Below, in pieces: positions 1-8,641 of a stretch of DNA of 64,000 nucleotides. The notes below the pieces were generated by a model that saw nothing but the letters and a program-made list of their open reading frames with translations, was not told where the DNA came from and made no database searches. This stretch comes from Ensifer sp. LC163 (GTDB lineage: Bacteria > Pseudomonadota > Alphaproteobacteria > Rhizobiales > Rhizobiaceae), in NCBI RefSeq assembly GCF_001695855.1, contig NZ_MBSS01000020.1, forward strand, positions 52,371-116,370. Direction: 5' to 3'. Position numbers and translations under genes: made by a program. Each line of letters begins with the position of its first letter. The stretch's first letter is position 1.

Positions 1-119
1 CAAGGTGTGATCGCTCGCGACGAACTGAAGAGTTTGCTTGGTACTATTTGCCGTTACGTACTAGGCAAAGTTGTCGTCGGCTGTCATTTTCCCCTTTAGC
101 TAACATCTAAGGGACTGCA

Positions 120-1529
120 ATGATGAAGTTGGTAGTGGTAATCCTTGCGCTCCTATGTGCTTCCATGCCCGTCCAGGCGCAAGACCTCTCTTCCGACGAG
201 CTTGCCGAGCGGGTGGTGGAGCGCCGCGCCCTCGAGGCGGTCATCTGGGGCATGCCGGCCGTTAACTACGACCTCATGTACCAGGCGATGGTGCGCGATG
301 CCAAAGGCGCCCCCAACCAGATCGTTTACTGGTCGCGCCTTCTGGATTGGAAGAACCAGACACTGACCCCGAACCCGGACGCGATCTACCTCATGCCCTT
401 CTTCAACACGAAGGACGTTGGGCCGGTGGTGCTCGAGATTCCGCCCGCCGGCGACGGGTCGATCACCGGCTCGATCATGGATGGCTGGCAATCGCCGCTC
501 GAAGACGTCGGTCCGGCTGGCGTCGATAAGGGCAAGGGTGGCAAATACCTCATCCTGCCTCCCGGCCACGACGAGAAGGTTCCCGACGGCTACATCGCCC
601 TGCCATCTGAAACCTACGGCGGCTATGCGTTGCTGCGCTCCATTCTCAAGAGCGGCAGCGAGGCTGACATCGCCAAGGCTGTCGCCTACGGCAAGCGCAT
701 CAAGCTCTATCCCCTGTCGCAAGCGGCCAATCCGCCGGCGACGACCTATGTCGATGCGATCGATGTCGTGTTCGAAGCCAATATTCCCTATGACCAGCGC
801 TTCTTCCAGTCGCTGGACCGCTTTGTGCAAAGCGAGCCCTGGCTCCTGCGGGACAAGGCGATGATCGATCCGCTCAAGTCGATCGGCATCGAGAAGGGCA
901 AGCCGTTCACCCCCGACGCGAAACGGCAGGACATCCTCAAGCAAGCTGCACAGGAGGCGCGCGCATCGCTCGATGCGCGATACGAAGCGGCCCTTTCGTC
1001 ACCTTATTTTTCTGGCACCCAATGGGGCCTGCCGGTTGCGACCGGCGTTGTCACGGAACTGGCAGAGTATTTCTCGAAGCCCGACACCTACTCCTGGGAT
1101 GACCGCGGCTTGCTGTTTTATTTCGTCTTCAGCGGCATCAAGCATCTGGGTGCGGGCCAATTCTACCTGTTTGCCATCAAGGATCGGGACGGCCAGTTCT
1201 TCGACGGCGGCAGCACCTACCGCCTGACGGTACCGGCAGACGTGCCGGTAAGGCAGTACTGGTCCGCGGTCGTTTATGACCGCGCGACACATGCGCTTAT
1301 CCGCAACCTGCCGTCGTCCAGCCACTCCTCCCTGAACCCGGGACTACAGAAGAATGCCGATGGTTCGGTGGACCTCTACTTCGGCCCCGAAGCGCCGGCC
1401 GGCAAGGAGTCGAACTGGATACCGACTGGCGCGGGAGGGTCCTTCGAGATCTGCTTCCGCTTCTACGGGCCCGAGAAGCCGTTGTTCGACAAGGCCTGGA
1501 AGCTGCCGGACATCGAAAAAGTAAGGTGA
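120..1529 (+). CDS. Exported DUF1254/DUF1214 domain protein (copy 1)
   Basis: This 469-residue protein starts with a clear Sec signal peptide (about residues 1-20, ending VQAQD). The body has the DUF1254 region (about 40-170, with NPDAIYLMPF) and then the C-terminal DUF1214 region (about 340-465, with YWSAVVYDRATHALI and LYFGPEAPAGKESNW). The biochemical role of the family is not established; members are usually periplasmic. The start could be either of two adjacent ATG codons. The next gene, 88 bp downstream on the same strand, is a diverged paralogue, so the two probably form an operon born of a tandem duplication. Confidence 0.85.
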   Translation: MMKLVVVILALLCASMPVQAQDLSSDELAERVVERRALEAVIWGMPAVNYDLMYQAMVRDAKGAPNQIVYWSRLLDWKNQTLTPNPDAIYLMPFFNTKDVGPVVLEIPPAGDGSITGSIMDGWQSPLEDVGPAGVDKGKGGKYLILPPGHDEKVPDGYIALPSETYGGYALLRSILKSGSEADIAKAVAYGKRIKLYPLSQAANPPATTYVDAIDVVFEANIPYDQRFFQSLDRFVQSEPWLLRDKAMIDPLKSIGIEKGKPFTPDAKRQDILKQAAQEARASLDARYEAALSSPYFSGTQWGLPVATGVVTELAEYFSKPDTYSWDDRGLLFYFVFSGIKHLGAGQFYLFAIKDRDGQFFDGGSTYRLTVPADVPVRQYWSAVVYDRATHALIRNLPSSSHSSLNPGLQKNADGSVDLYFGPEAPAGKESNWIPTGAGGSFEICFRFYGPEKPLFDKAWKLPDIEKVR

Positions 1530-1617
1530 ACAACCCTCGCCCATAAGGCGAGAGGTTCGAGAGAGGTCGATCTGAAATCGACTATCTCTATGCGAAACGA
1601 CCAATTGGAGGACCACC

Positions 1618-3075
1618 ATGAAACTTACCGCACTTGCTTCGGTCGCTATCGCATTGATGCCGATAACGCCTGTCGCGGCACAGGACACATCATCCTCAAA
1701 GCCGTACGCGTTCGAGCGCGGGTATCCAACGCGCGAGACCGTCCAGAAAGCCTATGACGATGCCGATCTGAACCGCGCCATCCAGGCGTATCGGTTCTTC
1801 TATCCGACCATCTCCGCGATCGGAATGGCCAAGGGAATGCAAGAGCAGGGCATCGTCACCAACTCGGTGATTGGGGTGATGCAGGCGACACCGAAACAGA
1901 TCGCCTATACGCCGAACTCCGATACCCCCTATGCGCCGACCCTTCTCAGCCTCAAGGATGGCCCGATCACGATCGAGATGCCGCCTGGCCCGCTGATTTG
2001 CGTTGCAATCGATTTCAACATGCGGTGGGTGGCCGACATGGGAGTGCCTGGCCCCGATGCGGGTAAGGGCGGCAAGCATATTCTCCTGCCACCCGGATAT
2101 ACCGGTGAAGTGCCCTCCGGCTACCACGCCTGGAAGTCCACGACCAACGGCCTGATGATCGTCGTCCGTTCGCTGCCGGTCGGAGGCGACATCAAGGGCT
2201 CTGTCGACCGCATCAAAGCGATCAAGATCGAACCCTTGAGCCGGCCAGCGGGCTGGACGCCGCTCAAATGGGTCGACACGGGTGACGTTCCGACGAAAGC
2301 CTCGCCTCAGGCGCTGGGTTGGGACGGCAGCTTCAAGTATTGGGAAGTCTTGCACGAAGTCATTGAAAGCGAGCCGGCCTTCGAAAGCTACCGCGCCATG
2401 TACGGCGAACTCGCTGTGCTTGGCCTCGTCAAGGGCAAGCCGTTCGCGCCCGATGAGCGCATGAAGCGCATCCTCGAACAAGCCGCCCGGATCGGCGATG
2501 CGCAGATGCGTGTCCAGTCCTTCGCCGACCGTCGACCCGACCGTTTCGCCTGGCCGGATCGAAAGTGGGAATGGGCCGCGTTGCGTTCGGAAAACGGCGA
2601 CTTCGATATGCCGACCTACGTCGATCTGGATGCACGCGAGAAGTGGTTTTATCAGGCGACCGGCGCGTCACCCGCGATGTTCCGGCGATCGGAGGGCGCG
2701 GGCTCCCTCTATTGGCTCGGGCTTCGCGACAAGGACGACGCCTTCCTCGACGGGGGCAAGACGTACAAATTGACCGTGCCCTTGCCTGTTCCGAACAAGC
2801 TCTTCTGGTCGGTGACGGTCTATGACGCCGAAACGCGAAGCGAGATCGTGACGGACCAGGGCAAGGCCGCACTGCGATCATTGTTCGAACTCAAGGACAA
2901 GGCCGGAGAATCTGTCGACCTGTACTTTGGACCGGCAGCGCCGGCTGGTCATGAAAACGAATGGATCAAGACATCGCCGGGCAAGGGCTGGTTCACCTAT
3001 TTCCGCATCTACGGACCCGAGAAGCCCGCATTTGACGGTAGCTGGAAACCCGGCGACTTCGAAGAGGTGAAATAG
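1618..3075 (+). CDS. Exported DUF1254/DUF1214 domain protein (copy 2)
   Basis: This 485-residue paralogue of the upstream gene keeps the same order: signal peptide (about residues 1-21, ending PVAAQD), DUF1254 region (with QIAYTPNSDTPYAPTLL) and DUF1214 region (with LFWSVTVYDAETRSEIV and LYFGPAAPAGHENEW). A good ribosome binding site, GGAGG, lies 5 bases before the ATG. The two copies share architecture and closing motifs (FYGPEKP or IYGPEKP) but are clearly diverged in sequence, so the duplication is not recent. The reaction is unknown and no catalytic residues can be named from sequence. Confidence 0.85.
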   Translation: MKLTALASVAIALMPITPVAAQDTSSSKPYAFERGYPTRETVQKAYDDADLNRAIQAYRFFYPTISAIGMAKGMQEQGIVTNSVIGVMQATPKQIAYTPNSDTPYAPTLLSLKDGPITIEMPPGPLICVAIDFNMRWVADMGVPGPDAGKGGKHILLPPGYTGEVPSGYHAWKSTTNGLMIVVRSLPVGGDIKGSVDRIKAIKIEPLSRPAGWTPLKWVDTGDVPTKASPQALGWDGSFKYWEVLHEVIESEPAFESYRAMYGELAVLGLVKGKPFAPDERMKRILEQAARIGDAQMRVQSFADRRPDRFAWPDRKWEWAALRSENGDFDMPTYVDLDAREKWFYQATGASPAMFRRSEGAGSLYWLGLRDKDDAFLDGGKTYKLTVPLPVPNKLFWSVTVYDAETRSEIVTDQGKAALRSLFELKDKAGESVDLYFGPAAPAGHENEWIKTSPGKGWFTYFRIYGPEKPAFDGSWKPGDFEEVK

Positions 3076-3391
3076 TTCGAATTTCGATCCAAAGCGATCC
3101 TGCGAGCCGTTGGCATTTTGATTTTCTACTAGCTGGGAAACAGCGGGGCGTCAGCGCTTGCTCAACGTCGATGGAGAGTCTTCAGTGAAAGACCGGTAAG
3201 GCAGCGTGACGGTTCAGATGAACGATGACCACTTCTGATGGATAGTAGCCATAGCGCCCGACCGTTGTTGGAATTTTACACCAAGTATCGCATCCGTCTT
3301 GCCCAGGTGTGAGTGGCACACCGCTTACGTCGCTGCGCCAGTTTGAAAGCGCTGATCGAGCATGGGCCAGTGACGAGAAGAGGGTTTCATA

Positions 3392-3603
3392 TTTCAACGG
3401 GGCAAGGTCAGCCGCAAGTATCCCGATATCGAACTGCATATCTCCAGCGGCCCGACCGGCGACATCATTCGTGGACTGAAAACGGCCAGATCAATCTCGG
3501 CTTCATCCGGCCGGTCGAAAACATCGGCTGTTTGCGTTTCTTCTCGATCGCGCACGAGCGTTACCTGCTGGCGGTGGAAAAAGCCAATGCGCTGCTTGCC
3601 CGC
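3392..3603 (+). pseudogene. Decayed LysR substrate-binding domain fragment
   Basis: Translation from 3392 gives a stretch (KYPDIELHISSGPTGDIIRG) typical of the start of a LysR effector domain. After a frame change near 3483-3487 the reading continues as QINLGFIRPVENIG and HERYLLAVEKANALLA, which match the next strands of the same domain. No helix-turn-helix N-terminus, start codon or intact C-terminus is visible, so this is a remnant. Confidence 0.6.
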
Positions 3604-3859
3604 AGCCGTCCACCGGGCGGCCGCTCACGCTGGCCCTCCTGCGGCAATTTTTTACCCGTCAAGCCGTGCGAGAACAGGCTCTCGCAGCGCGGCTGCCTGA
3701 ACCTGTTACGCTCATATTTCTTTGGGCGTTTGGCTTGCAGGCCAGTCCATCAAAACTTCGTCTGACCCCATCGGTTCATTGCTCGTGTTACCAAAGGACA
3801 GAAGTTGTCGCGCTCGAACGAGATCACGCGGCAACGTCCTCCGAATGCCGAGTTGAAGA
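3604..3859. other. Non-coding gap before the biotin carboxyl carrier gene
   Basis: I see no convincing gene here or in 3076-3391. The short open frames lack family resemblance and a good start. The operon promoter presumably lies in the last 150 bases, but I cannot assign a confident -35/-10 pair. Confidence 0.5.
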
Positions 3860-4294
3860 ATGGACCTTTCGAAAATCAAAACCCTGATCGACTTTGTCGG
3901 GCGATCAAACGTCACGGAATTGACCGTGACCGAGAAGGGCATAACCGTCCGGATCTTTCGGGAGCGGGGCAGCGAGAGCGTCTCCGGCCAATCCACCGTT
4001 GCCTCTCCTCACGGTGCTCGGCCAGTTGGCGTGGCTGGGGACTCCCAAGCGTCCGGTGCATTGTCCACCGTCACGTCGCCGATCTTCGGAGTGCTCCATG
4101 TCGCGCCCTCTCCCGGCGAGGCCGCCTTCATCAAAGAAGGTGACGAAGTCGAAGAGGGCCAGACGCTCTTCATCATCGAGGCGATGAAGGTTTTGAACCG
4201 GATCGCTGCGCCCCGTGCCGGCCGTATCACCCGTATCCTAGTGGCGGATGCAACCGAGGTTGAGGCCGGCCAACTGCTTGCGGAGATCGCGTGA
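3860..4294 (+). CDS. accB: Biotin carboxyl carrier protein (AccB-type)
   Basis: This 144-residue protein has an AccB-like N-terminus (DLSKIKTLIDFVGRSNVTEL), a low-complexity linker (about residues 38-72) and a biotinyl domain (about 73-144). The biotinylation motif EAMKV has its lysine at residue 110, so the protein should be biotinylated and carry carboxyl groups from the biotin carboxylase encoded next. The gene overlaps the following start (TGATG), which marks translational coupling. The setting with pxpBCA suggests a carrier dedicated to this operon and not to fatty acid synthesis; that is inference. The LysR-remnant region lies upstream. Confidence 0.88.
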   Translation: MDLSKIKTLIDFVGRSNVTELTVTEKGITVRIFRERGSESVSGQSTVASPHGARPVGVAGDSQASGALSTVTSPIFGVLHVAPSPGEAAFIKEGDEVEEGQTLFIIEAMKVLNRIAAPRAGRITRILVADATEVEAGQLLAEIA

Positions 4295-5676
4295 TGCAGG
4301 ATCGGCCCGACCAGTCACAACGTCGCTTCGACACGGTTCTCATCGCCAATCGCGGCGAGATCGCGCTCAGGATCCAGCGCGCCTGTCACGCACTCGGGCT
4401 TAAGACCGTGGCCGTATGTTCGGAAGCTGACCGCGATGCGCTCTATGGCCAGAGTGCGGACGTGTTGCTTTGTATTGGCCCCGCAGCTGCAACGAAGAGC
4501 TATCTCAACAAGGACGCGCTTCTGCTTGCGGCTCGGCTTTCCGGCGCTGGAGCAGTTCACCCGGGTTACGGGTTCCTGTCTGAAAACGCCGCCTTCAGTG
4601 CGGCGGTCGAGGAGGCGGGTCTCGTCTTTGTCGGGCCAGATGCATCGGCAATCGCAACGATGGGTGACAAGATCGCGGCAAAAAGCGCGATGATGGCCGC
4701 TGGCGTTCCCTGCGTACCCGGTCCTGACCAGGAACTGCCAAACGACCCGGCGGCGATCCGCAAAATCGCGACTGAGATTGGCTACCCCGTGATCATCAAG
4801 GCCGCCGGTGGTGGCGGCGGACGCGGCATGCGGGTCGTGGCGAACGAGACGGCGCTCGAGGAAGCCGTCACACTCACGCGCGAAGAGGCGCGCAAGGCTT
4901 TCGGTTCGCCGGCGCTTTACATGGAGAAGTTTCTCCAGCATCCAAGGCATATCGAAATCCAGGTGCTGTGCGACACGCATGGCAATGCGGTCTGGCTCGG
5001 CCACCGCGATTGCTCCATGCAACGCCGTCACCAGAAGGTAGTGGAGGAGGCGCCGGCACCCGGCATTGCAGACGACCTTATTGATGCGGTCGGCAGCGCC
5101 TGCGTCGCGGCTTGCAAACAGATCGGCTACCGTGGCGTCGGAACCTTCGAATTCCTGTACGAGGGTGGCGCGTTCTATTTCATCGAAATGAACACCCGCC
5201 TCCAGGTCGAACACCCGGTCACGGAGATGACGAGCGGGGTCGACATCGTTCAGGCGCAGCTCAAGGTGGCGCTCGGCGAGACGCTGACGATTACGCAGGA
5301 GAACATCCGCTGCGTTGGCCACTCCATCGAGTGCCGCATTAATGCGGAGGATCCGACGACGTTCATGCCTTCCGCCGGCGTCATCACCGGGCTGAGGCTT
5401 CCAAGTGGTGTGGGAATTCGTGTCGATTCGCACGTCTTCGAAGGCTACCGGATCTCACCCTACTACGACTCGCTCGTCGCCAAGCTGATCGTTCACGGCG
5501 AAACGCGCGCCGAGGCGATCGCGAGAATGCGCGGGGCGCTTGCCGAGCTAAGCATCGAGGGCATCGCCACCAACCTTCCTTTGCTTCGCACTCTCCTTGA
5601 GGATCAAGGCTTCGCGCGCGGTGAAACGGACATCCACTACCTGGAAAAGTGGTTGAAGGAACGGAGCGCGGCATGA
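4294..5676 (+). CDS. accC: Biotin carboxylase (AccC-type)
   Basis: This is a full-length biotin carboxylase of about 460 residues. The N-terminal domain begins VLIANRGEIALRIQRAC. The ATP-grasp glycine loop is KAAGGGGGRGMRVV, the carboxylase signature EMNTRLQVEHPVTEM follows, and the C-terminal lobe is complete (about residues 340-455). It uses ATP and bicarbonate to carboxylate biotin on the carrier protein. The ATG at 4294 overlaps the previous stop; a GTG one codon upstream (4291) is also possible. The stop overlaps the next start (ATGA). It could in principle serve acetyl-CoA carboxylase, but the operon context favours a dedicated carboxylase. Confidence 0.9.
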   Translation: MQDRPDQSQRRFDTVLIANRGEIALRIQRACHALGLKTVAVCSEADRDALYGQSADVLLCIGPAAATKSYLNKDALLLAARLSGAGAVHPGYGFLSENAAFSAAVEEAGLVFVGPDASAIATMGDKIAAKSAMMAAGVPCVPGPDQELPNDPAAIRKIATEIGYPVIIKAAGGGGGRGMRVVANETALEEAVTLTREEARKAFGSPALYMEKFLQHPRHIEIQVLCDTHGNAVWLGHRDCSMQRRHQKVVEEAPAPGIADDLIDAVGSACVAACKQIGYRGVGTFEFLYEGGAFYFIEMNTRLQVEHPVTEMTSGVDIVQAQLKVALGETLTITQENIRCVGHSIECRINAEDPTTFMPSAGVITGLRLPSGVGIRVDSHVFEGYRISPYYDSLVAKLIVHGETRAEAIARMRGALAELSIEGIATNLPLLRTLLEDQGFARGETDIHYLEKWLKERSAA

Positions 5677-6101
5677 GCCAGGTGGATTTCACGGACCCCG
5701 CCACGATCGCTGAGCTGACAGCGGCTCTCGAAGCCGCCGGCGTCGACGGTCTTGAGATCGAACGCCCGACCCAAGGTGTTCGTATTCTCCTTGCACGCGG
5801 ACGGTCGCCTATTGTCGATCGCACGGCCGAAGATCGGTCCGCCGTTGTTCCTGCATCGTTCGTGGCCGTGAAGGCGCCGATGGCGGGTGAATTCCTGTCG
5901 CACGACATCTCGCGGTCCGCCGCGCCGGAAGATCACCCGCAAGAGGTGGAGAGCGGCGACGTGATCGGCTTCGTGAAAGTCGGCCCGATCCTGCTTCCGC
6001 TTGCCGCACCTGCTTCCGGCCAGATCGTACGGCATGTGGCAGAGCATGGCGCGATCGTCGGCTTCGGCGACCCTCTCTTTGAAATCGAGCCTCGATCATG
6101 A
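5673..6101 (+). CDS. Biotinyl/lipoyl-like carrier protein lacking the biotin lysine
   Basis: The 142-residue product resembles a biotin carboxyl carrier protein: an N-terminal helix (TIAELTAALEAAGVDGLEI), a linker, then a biotinyl-type barrel (about residues 65-140, VAVKAPMAGEF to PLFEIEP). The hairpin that should carry A-M-K-M instead reads VKVGPILLPL, which places a proline near residue 105 where the lysine belongs. It therefore should not be biotinylated. ATGA overlaps at both ends couple it to accC and pxpB. It may be a structural partner of the true carrier at 3860-4294 or a docking subunit; this is inference. The start at 5673 is preferred over an upstream in-frame GTG because of the overlap. 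Confidence 0.75.
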   Translation: MSQVDFTDPATIAELTAALEAAGVDGLEIERPTQGVRILLARGRSPIVDRTAEDRSAVVPASFVAVKAPMAGEFLSHDISRSAAPEDHPQEVESGDVIGFVKVGPILLPLAAPASGQIVRHVAEHGAIVGFGDPLFEIEPRS

Positions 6102-6805
6102 ACGCTTCGCTTGCCATGCCCACGTCCTCGCCGGCAGCTCTGCAATTGACCCGTGTCGGCGCGCGGGTCTCAGCGATCGGAGCCCGCGCCTTCCTTCTTG
6201 AAGCGTTGGGCGAGTTCGACCTCGCGTCGCAGCGTCGCATCTGGGCTTTGTCGCGGGCCGTCGAGGCGTGGGAGGATCTCTCCGAGATCGTTCCGGGGAT
6301 GACGAATCTTCTCGTGATCTTCAAGGACATCCCCGAGGATCCGGAACCGGTCGTCACACGTATCATGGAAGCCTGGGAGGGTGCTCAGAGCATCGACCTT
6401 GACGGCAAGACGATCGAGATCGACGTCTGCTACGGCGGCGAACATGCGACGGATCTTGCCGCACTTTGCGACCGCTCCGGTCTCAGCGACCGGGAAGTCG
6501 TCCGCATCCATTACGAGGCGACGTATCGGGTCTTCGCCGTGGGGAGCGCTCCCGGATTCGGCTATCTGCACGGGCTTGACCCCCGCATCTACATGCCACG
6601 CAAGACCGTTCCCTCGATCAACATGGCCAGGGGATGTGTGACGATCGGCGGCATGCAGACGGGTGTTGCCGTTTTGACCGGTCCGAACGGCTGGAATTCG
6701 ATCGGCTTTGCCGAACTGCAGATGTTCGACCCGTCGTCGCCAACGCCGGCCATCATGGCGCCGGGCGATACGGTGCGCTTCGTGCCTGTAAGGGTGGAAC
6801 TATGA
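6098..6805 (+). CDS. pxpB: 5-oxoprolinase subunit PxpB (KipI family, CT_C_D domain)
   Basis: This 235-residue protein matches the KipI/PxpB family (carboxyltransferase subdomain C and D), with hallmarks YEATYRVFAVGSAPGFGYLHGL and GCVTIGGMQTGVAVLTGPNGWNSIG. With PxpC and PxpA it forms the prokaryotic ATP-dependent 5-oxoprolinase, which opens pyroglutamate to glutamate. The gene overlaps its neighbours by 4 bases on both sides. The same domain pair makes up the carboxyltransferase part of urea amidolyase, and here biotin carboxylase and carrier genes lie directly upstream. Confidence 0.88.
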   Translation: MNASLAMPTSSPAALQLTRVGARVSAIGARAFLLEALGEFDLASQRRIWALSRAVEAWEDLSEIVPGMTNLLVIFKDIPEDPEPVVTRIMEAWEGAQSIDLDGKTIEIDVCYGGEHATDLAALCDRSGLSDREVVRIHYEATYRVFAVGSAPGFGYLHGLDPRIYMPRKTVPSINMARGCVTIGGMQTGVAVLTGPNGWNSIGFAELQMFDPSSPTPAIMAPGDTVRFVPVRVEL

Positions 6806-7794
6806 TCGAGGTTATCGAGACCGGCCCGTTCAACACCGTCCAGGATCTCGGCCGTCCTGGCTACAGGAAGATCGGGGTCACCGCGAGCGGAGCCATGGAT
6901 CCCCTAGGCCTCAAGCTTGGTAATCTGCTCGTCGGTAACGCACCCGGGGCTGCCGCCATCGAGGTTCAGACCTTTCCTTTCCGGCTTCGTTTTACCGGTG
7001 CGGTCGTTTTCACAGTGGCGGGCGCGGACTGTGGCGCCGGCCTCGACGGGCATCCGCTCCTGGCCTTGTGCACCTATGTTGCCGATAAGGGCCAGGTGCT
7101 TGACCTTGGCCAGCCCCGGACTGGGGCACGCGCTTATGTTTGTGTCGCAGGCGGCGTTGATGTCGAACCGGTCATGGGCTCGCGCAGCACGTCGTTGCGC
7201 GGTGCGTTCGGCGGCAACGACGGCAGATACCTGCGGGTAGGGGACACGCTCTCACTTTGTGCCGCGACAGATGGACATCGGGCGCGTGCCGGTATTTCCG
7301 TCGTGGATCCTGCGTTCGCTCTTTCTGACCACCTGCCGGTTTCCGATGACGGGTCTCTGCTAATCCGTGCATTGCCAGCCGGCGAGCACGATCTCTTTGG
7401 AAACGACGCGGACCGTTTCTGGACTGAGACCTGGAAGATCTCTTCGAAGAGCGACCGTACCGGTTATCGCCTCTCCGGAGAGCCGATCAGGCCGACGACG
7501 CCCGTCGAGATGCGCTCACATGGCGTAGTCCCCGGCGTGGTTCAGGTCCCGCCGGGCGGTGAGCCGATCGTTCAGATGAGCGATGCCAATACCGCTGGCG
7601 GCTACCCGAAGATCGCCGGCGTCATTGATGCCGATCTCTGGCGTCTGGGTCAGGCGCGTATCGGCAGCCGTTTGAGATTTGTCCGGGCGACGCATCGCGA
7701 AGCACTCGATGTCGAAAGGGCGATGGCGCGCTTTCTCGAGGATGTCCGTGTCACTTCGGCGATGGTGACCCGGGCTCTGAACATCATGGCCTGA
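6802..7794 (+). CDS. pxpC: 5-oxoprolinase subunit PxpC (KipA family, CT_A_B domain)
   Basis: This 330-residue protein matches the KipA/PxpC family (carboxyltransferase subdomain A and B): IETGPFNTVQDLGRPGYRKI at the N-terminus, GASGAMD-type loop (VTASGAMDPLGLKLGN), and the conserved SHGVVPGVVQVPPGGEPIV and DANTAGGYPKIAGVI near the C-terminus. The start is the ATG overlapping the pxpB stop; an open frame further upstream is only pxpB read out of frame. It is the partner of PxpB in the lactam-opening complex. Confidence 0.88.
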   Translation: MIEVIETGPFNTVQDLGRPGYRKIGVTASGAMDPLGLKLGNLLVGNAPGAAAIEVQTFPFRLRFTGAVVFTVAGADCGAGLDGHPLLALCTYVADKGQVLDLGQPRTGARAYVCVAGGVDVEPVMGSRSTSLRGAFGGNDGRYLRVGDTLSLCAATDGHRARAGISVVDPAFALSDHLPVSDDGSLLIRALPAGEHDLFGNDADRFWTETWKISSKSDRTGYRLSGEPIRPTTPVEMRSHGVVPGVVQVPPGGEPIVQMSDANTAGGYPKIAGVIDADLWRLGQARIGSRLRFVRATHREALDVERAMARFLEDVRVTSAMVTRALNIMA

Positions 7795-7824
7795 CGACAA
7801 TCTGTCGGCCAAGAGGAGTGATCA

Positions 7825-8589
7825 ATGAAGATCGATCTGAATTCCGATATGGGCGAAGGCTTCGGGCCCTATCGGCTCTGTGACGACGAAGCGATGATGA
7901 AGGTCGTGTCCTCGGCCAACATCGCCTGCGGTTTCCATGGGGGCGATCCGGACACGATGGCGCGCATGGTCCGCCTTGCAAAGGCGAATGGTGTTGGCAT
8001 CGGAGCACATCCGGGCCTGCCGGATCGCGCGGGCTTCGGCCGCCGCGAGTTGCCGTACCAGGCCGACGAACTGCGTCAGCAGATGCTCTACCAGCTCGGG
8101 GCGCTGATCGCGATTGCGCGTAGCGAGGGACAACGCGTGTCCCATTTCAGCTTTCATGCCGCCATGGGCAACATGGTCAGCCGGGATCCTAATCTTGCAG
8201 ATCTGATGATGGACGCAATCCGGGCGGTGGATAGCGAACTGATCGTCTTTGCCATGCCCGGCAGCGAAATCGAGGCCGCCGCCAAACGAGCCCATTTGAA
8301 GACCCTCGCTCTTTTTCTCGCCGACCGCGCCTACGATGCGAGCGGTCGCCTTGTCGCGCGAGGCGAGCCGGGAGCCCTGGTCAAGGAAGAGGCAGCCGTT
8401 CGCGTCCGCGTGCGCCGGTTTCTGGTCGAAGGAACCGTGAAGACCATCGACGGTGCCACGATTGCCGTTCCCGCCCGATCGATCCTCGTCCACAGCGACA
8501 CGCCTGGATCCCTGGAGCTTGCCAGGATCGTCCGCAGCGAAGTCGAGGCCGCCGGCGGCGTGCTCGCACCGGCCGCCGAGGTTGTGTGA
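7825..8589 (+). CDS. pxpA: 5-oxoprolinase subunit PxpA (LamB/YcsF family)
   Basis: The 254-residue product is a typical LamB/YcsF family protein: IDLNSDMGEGFGPYRLCDDE at the N-terminus, then SSANIACGFHGGDPDTMARM, GIGAHPGLPDRAGFGRRE and a closing HSDTPGS motif. It is the third subunit of the PxpABC 5-oxoprolinase. A ribosome binding site (GAGGAG) precedes the ATG, 30 bases after pxpC. Length is normal for the family. Confidence 0.9.
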   Translation: MKIDLNSDMGEGFGPYRLCDDEAMMKVVSSANIACGFHGGDPDTMARMVRLAKANGVGIGAHPGLPDRAGFGRRELPYQADELRQQMLYQLGALIAIARSEGQRVSHFSFHAAMGNMVSRDPNLADLMMDAIRAVDSELIVFAMPGSEIEAAAKRAHLKTLALFLADRAYDASGRLVARGEPGALVKEEAAVRVRVRRFLVEGTVKTIDGATIAVPARSILVHSDTPGSLELARIVRSEVEAAGGVLAPAAEVV

Positions 8590-8641
8590 CAGGCCTGCTC
8601 GGCCTCCAGCTCAATTCGTCCACCACTCGAAAGAAGAGATC

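Noticed and set aside
3182..3439. 85-codon minus-strand frame in the gap before the carboxylase operon
   Set aside because: It is antisense to the LysR remnant at its left end and has no recognisable domain or start site.
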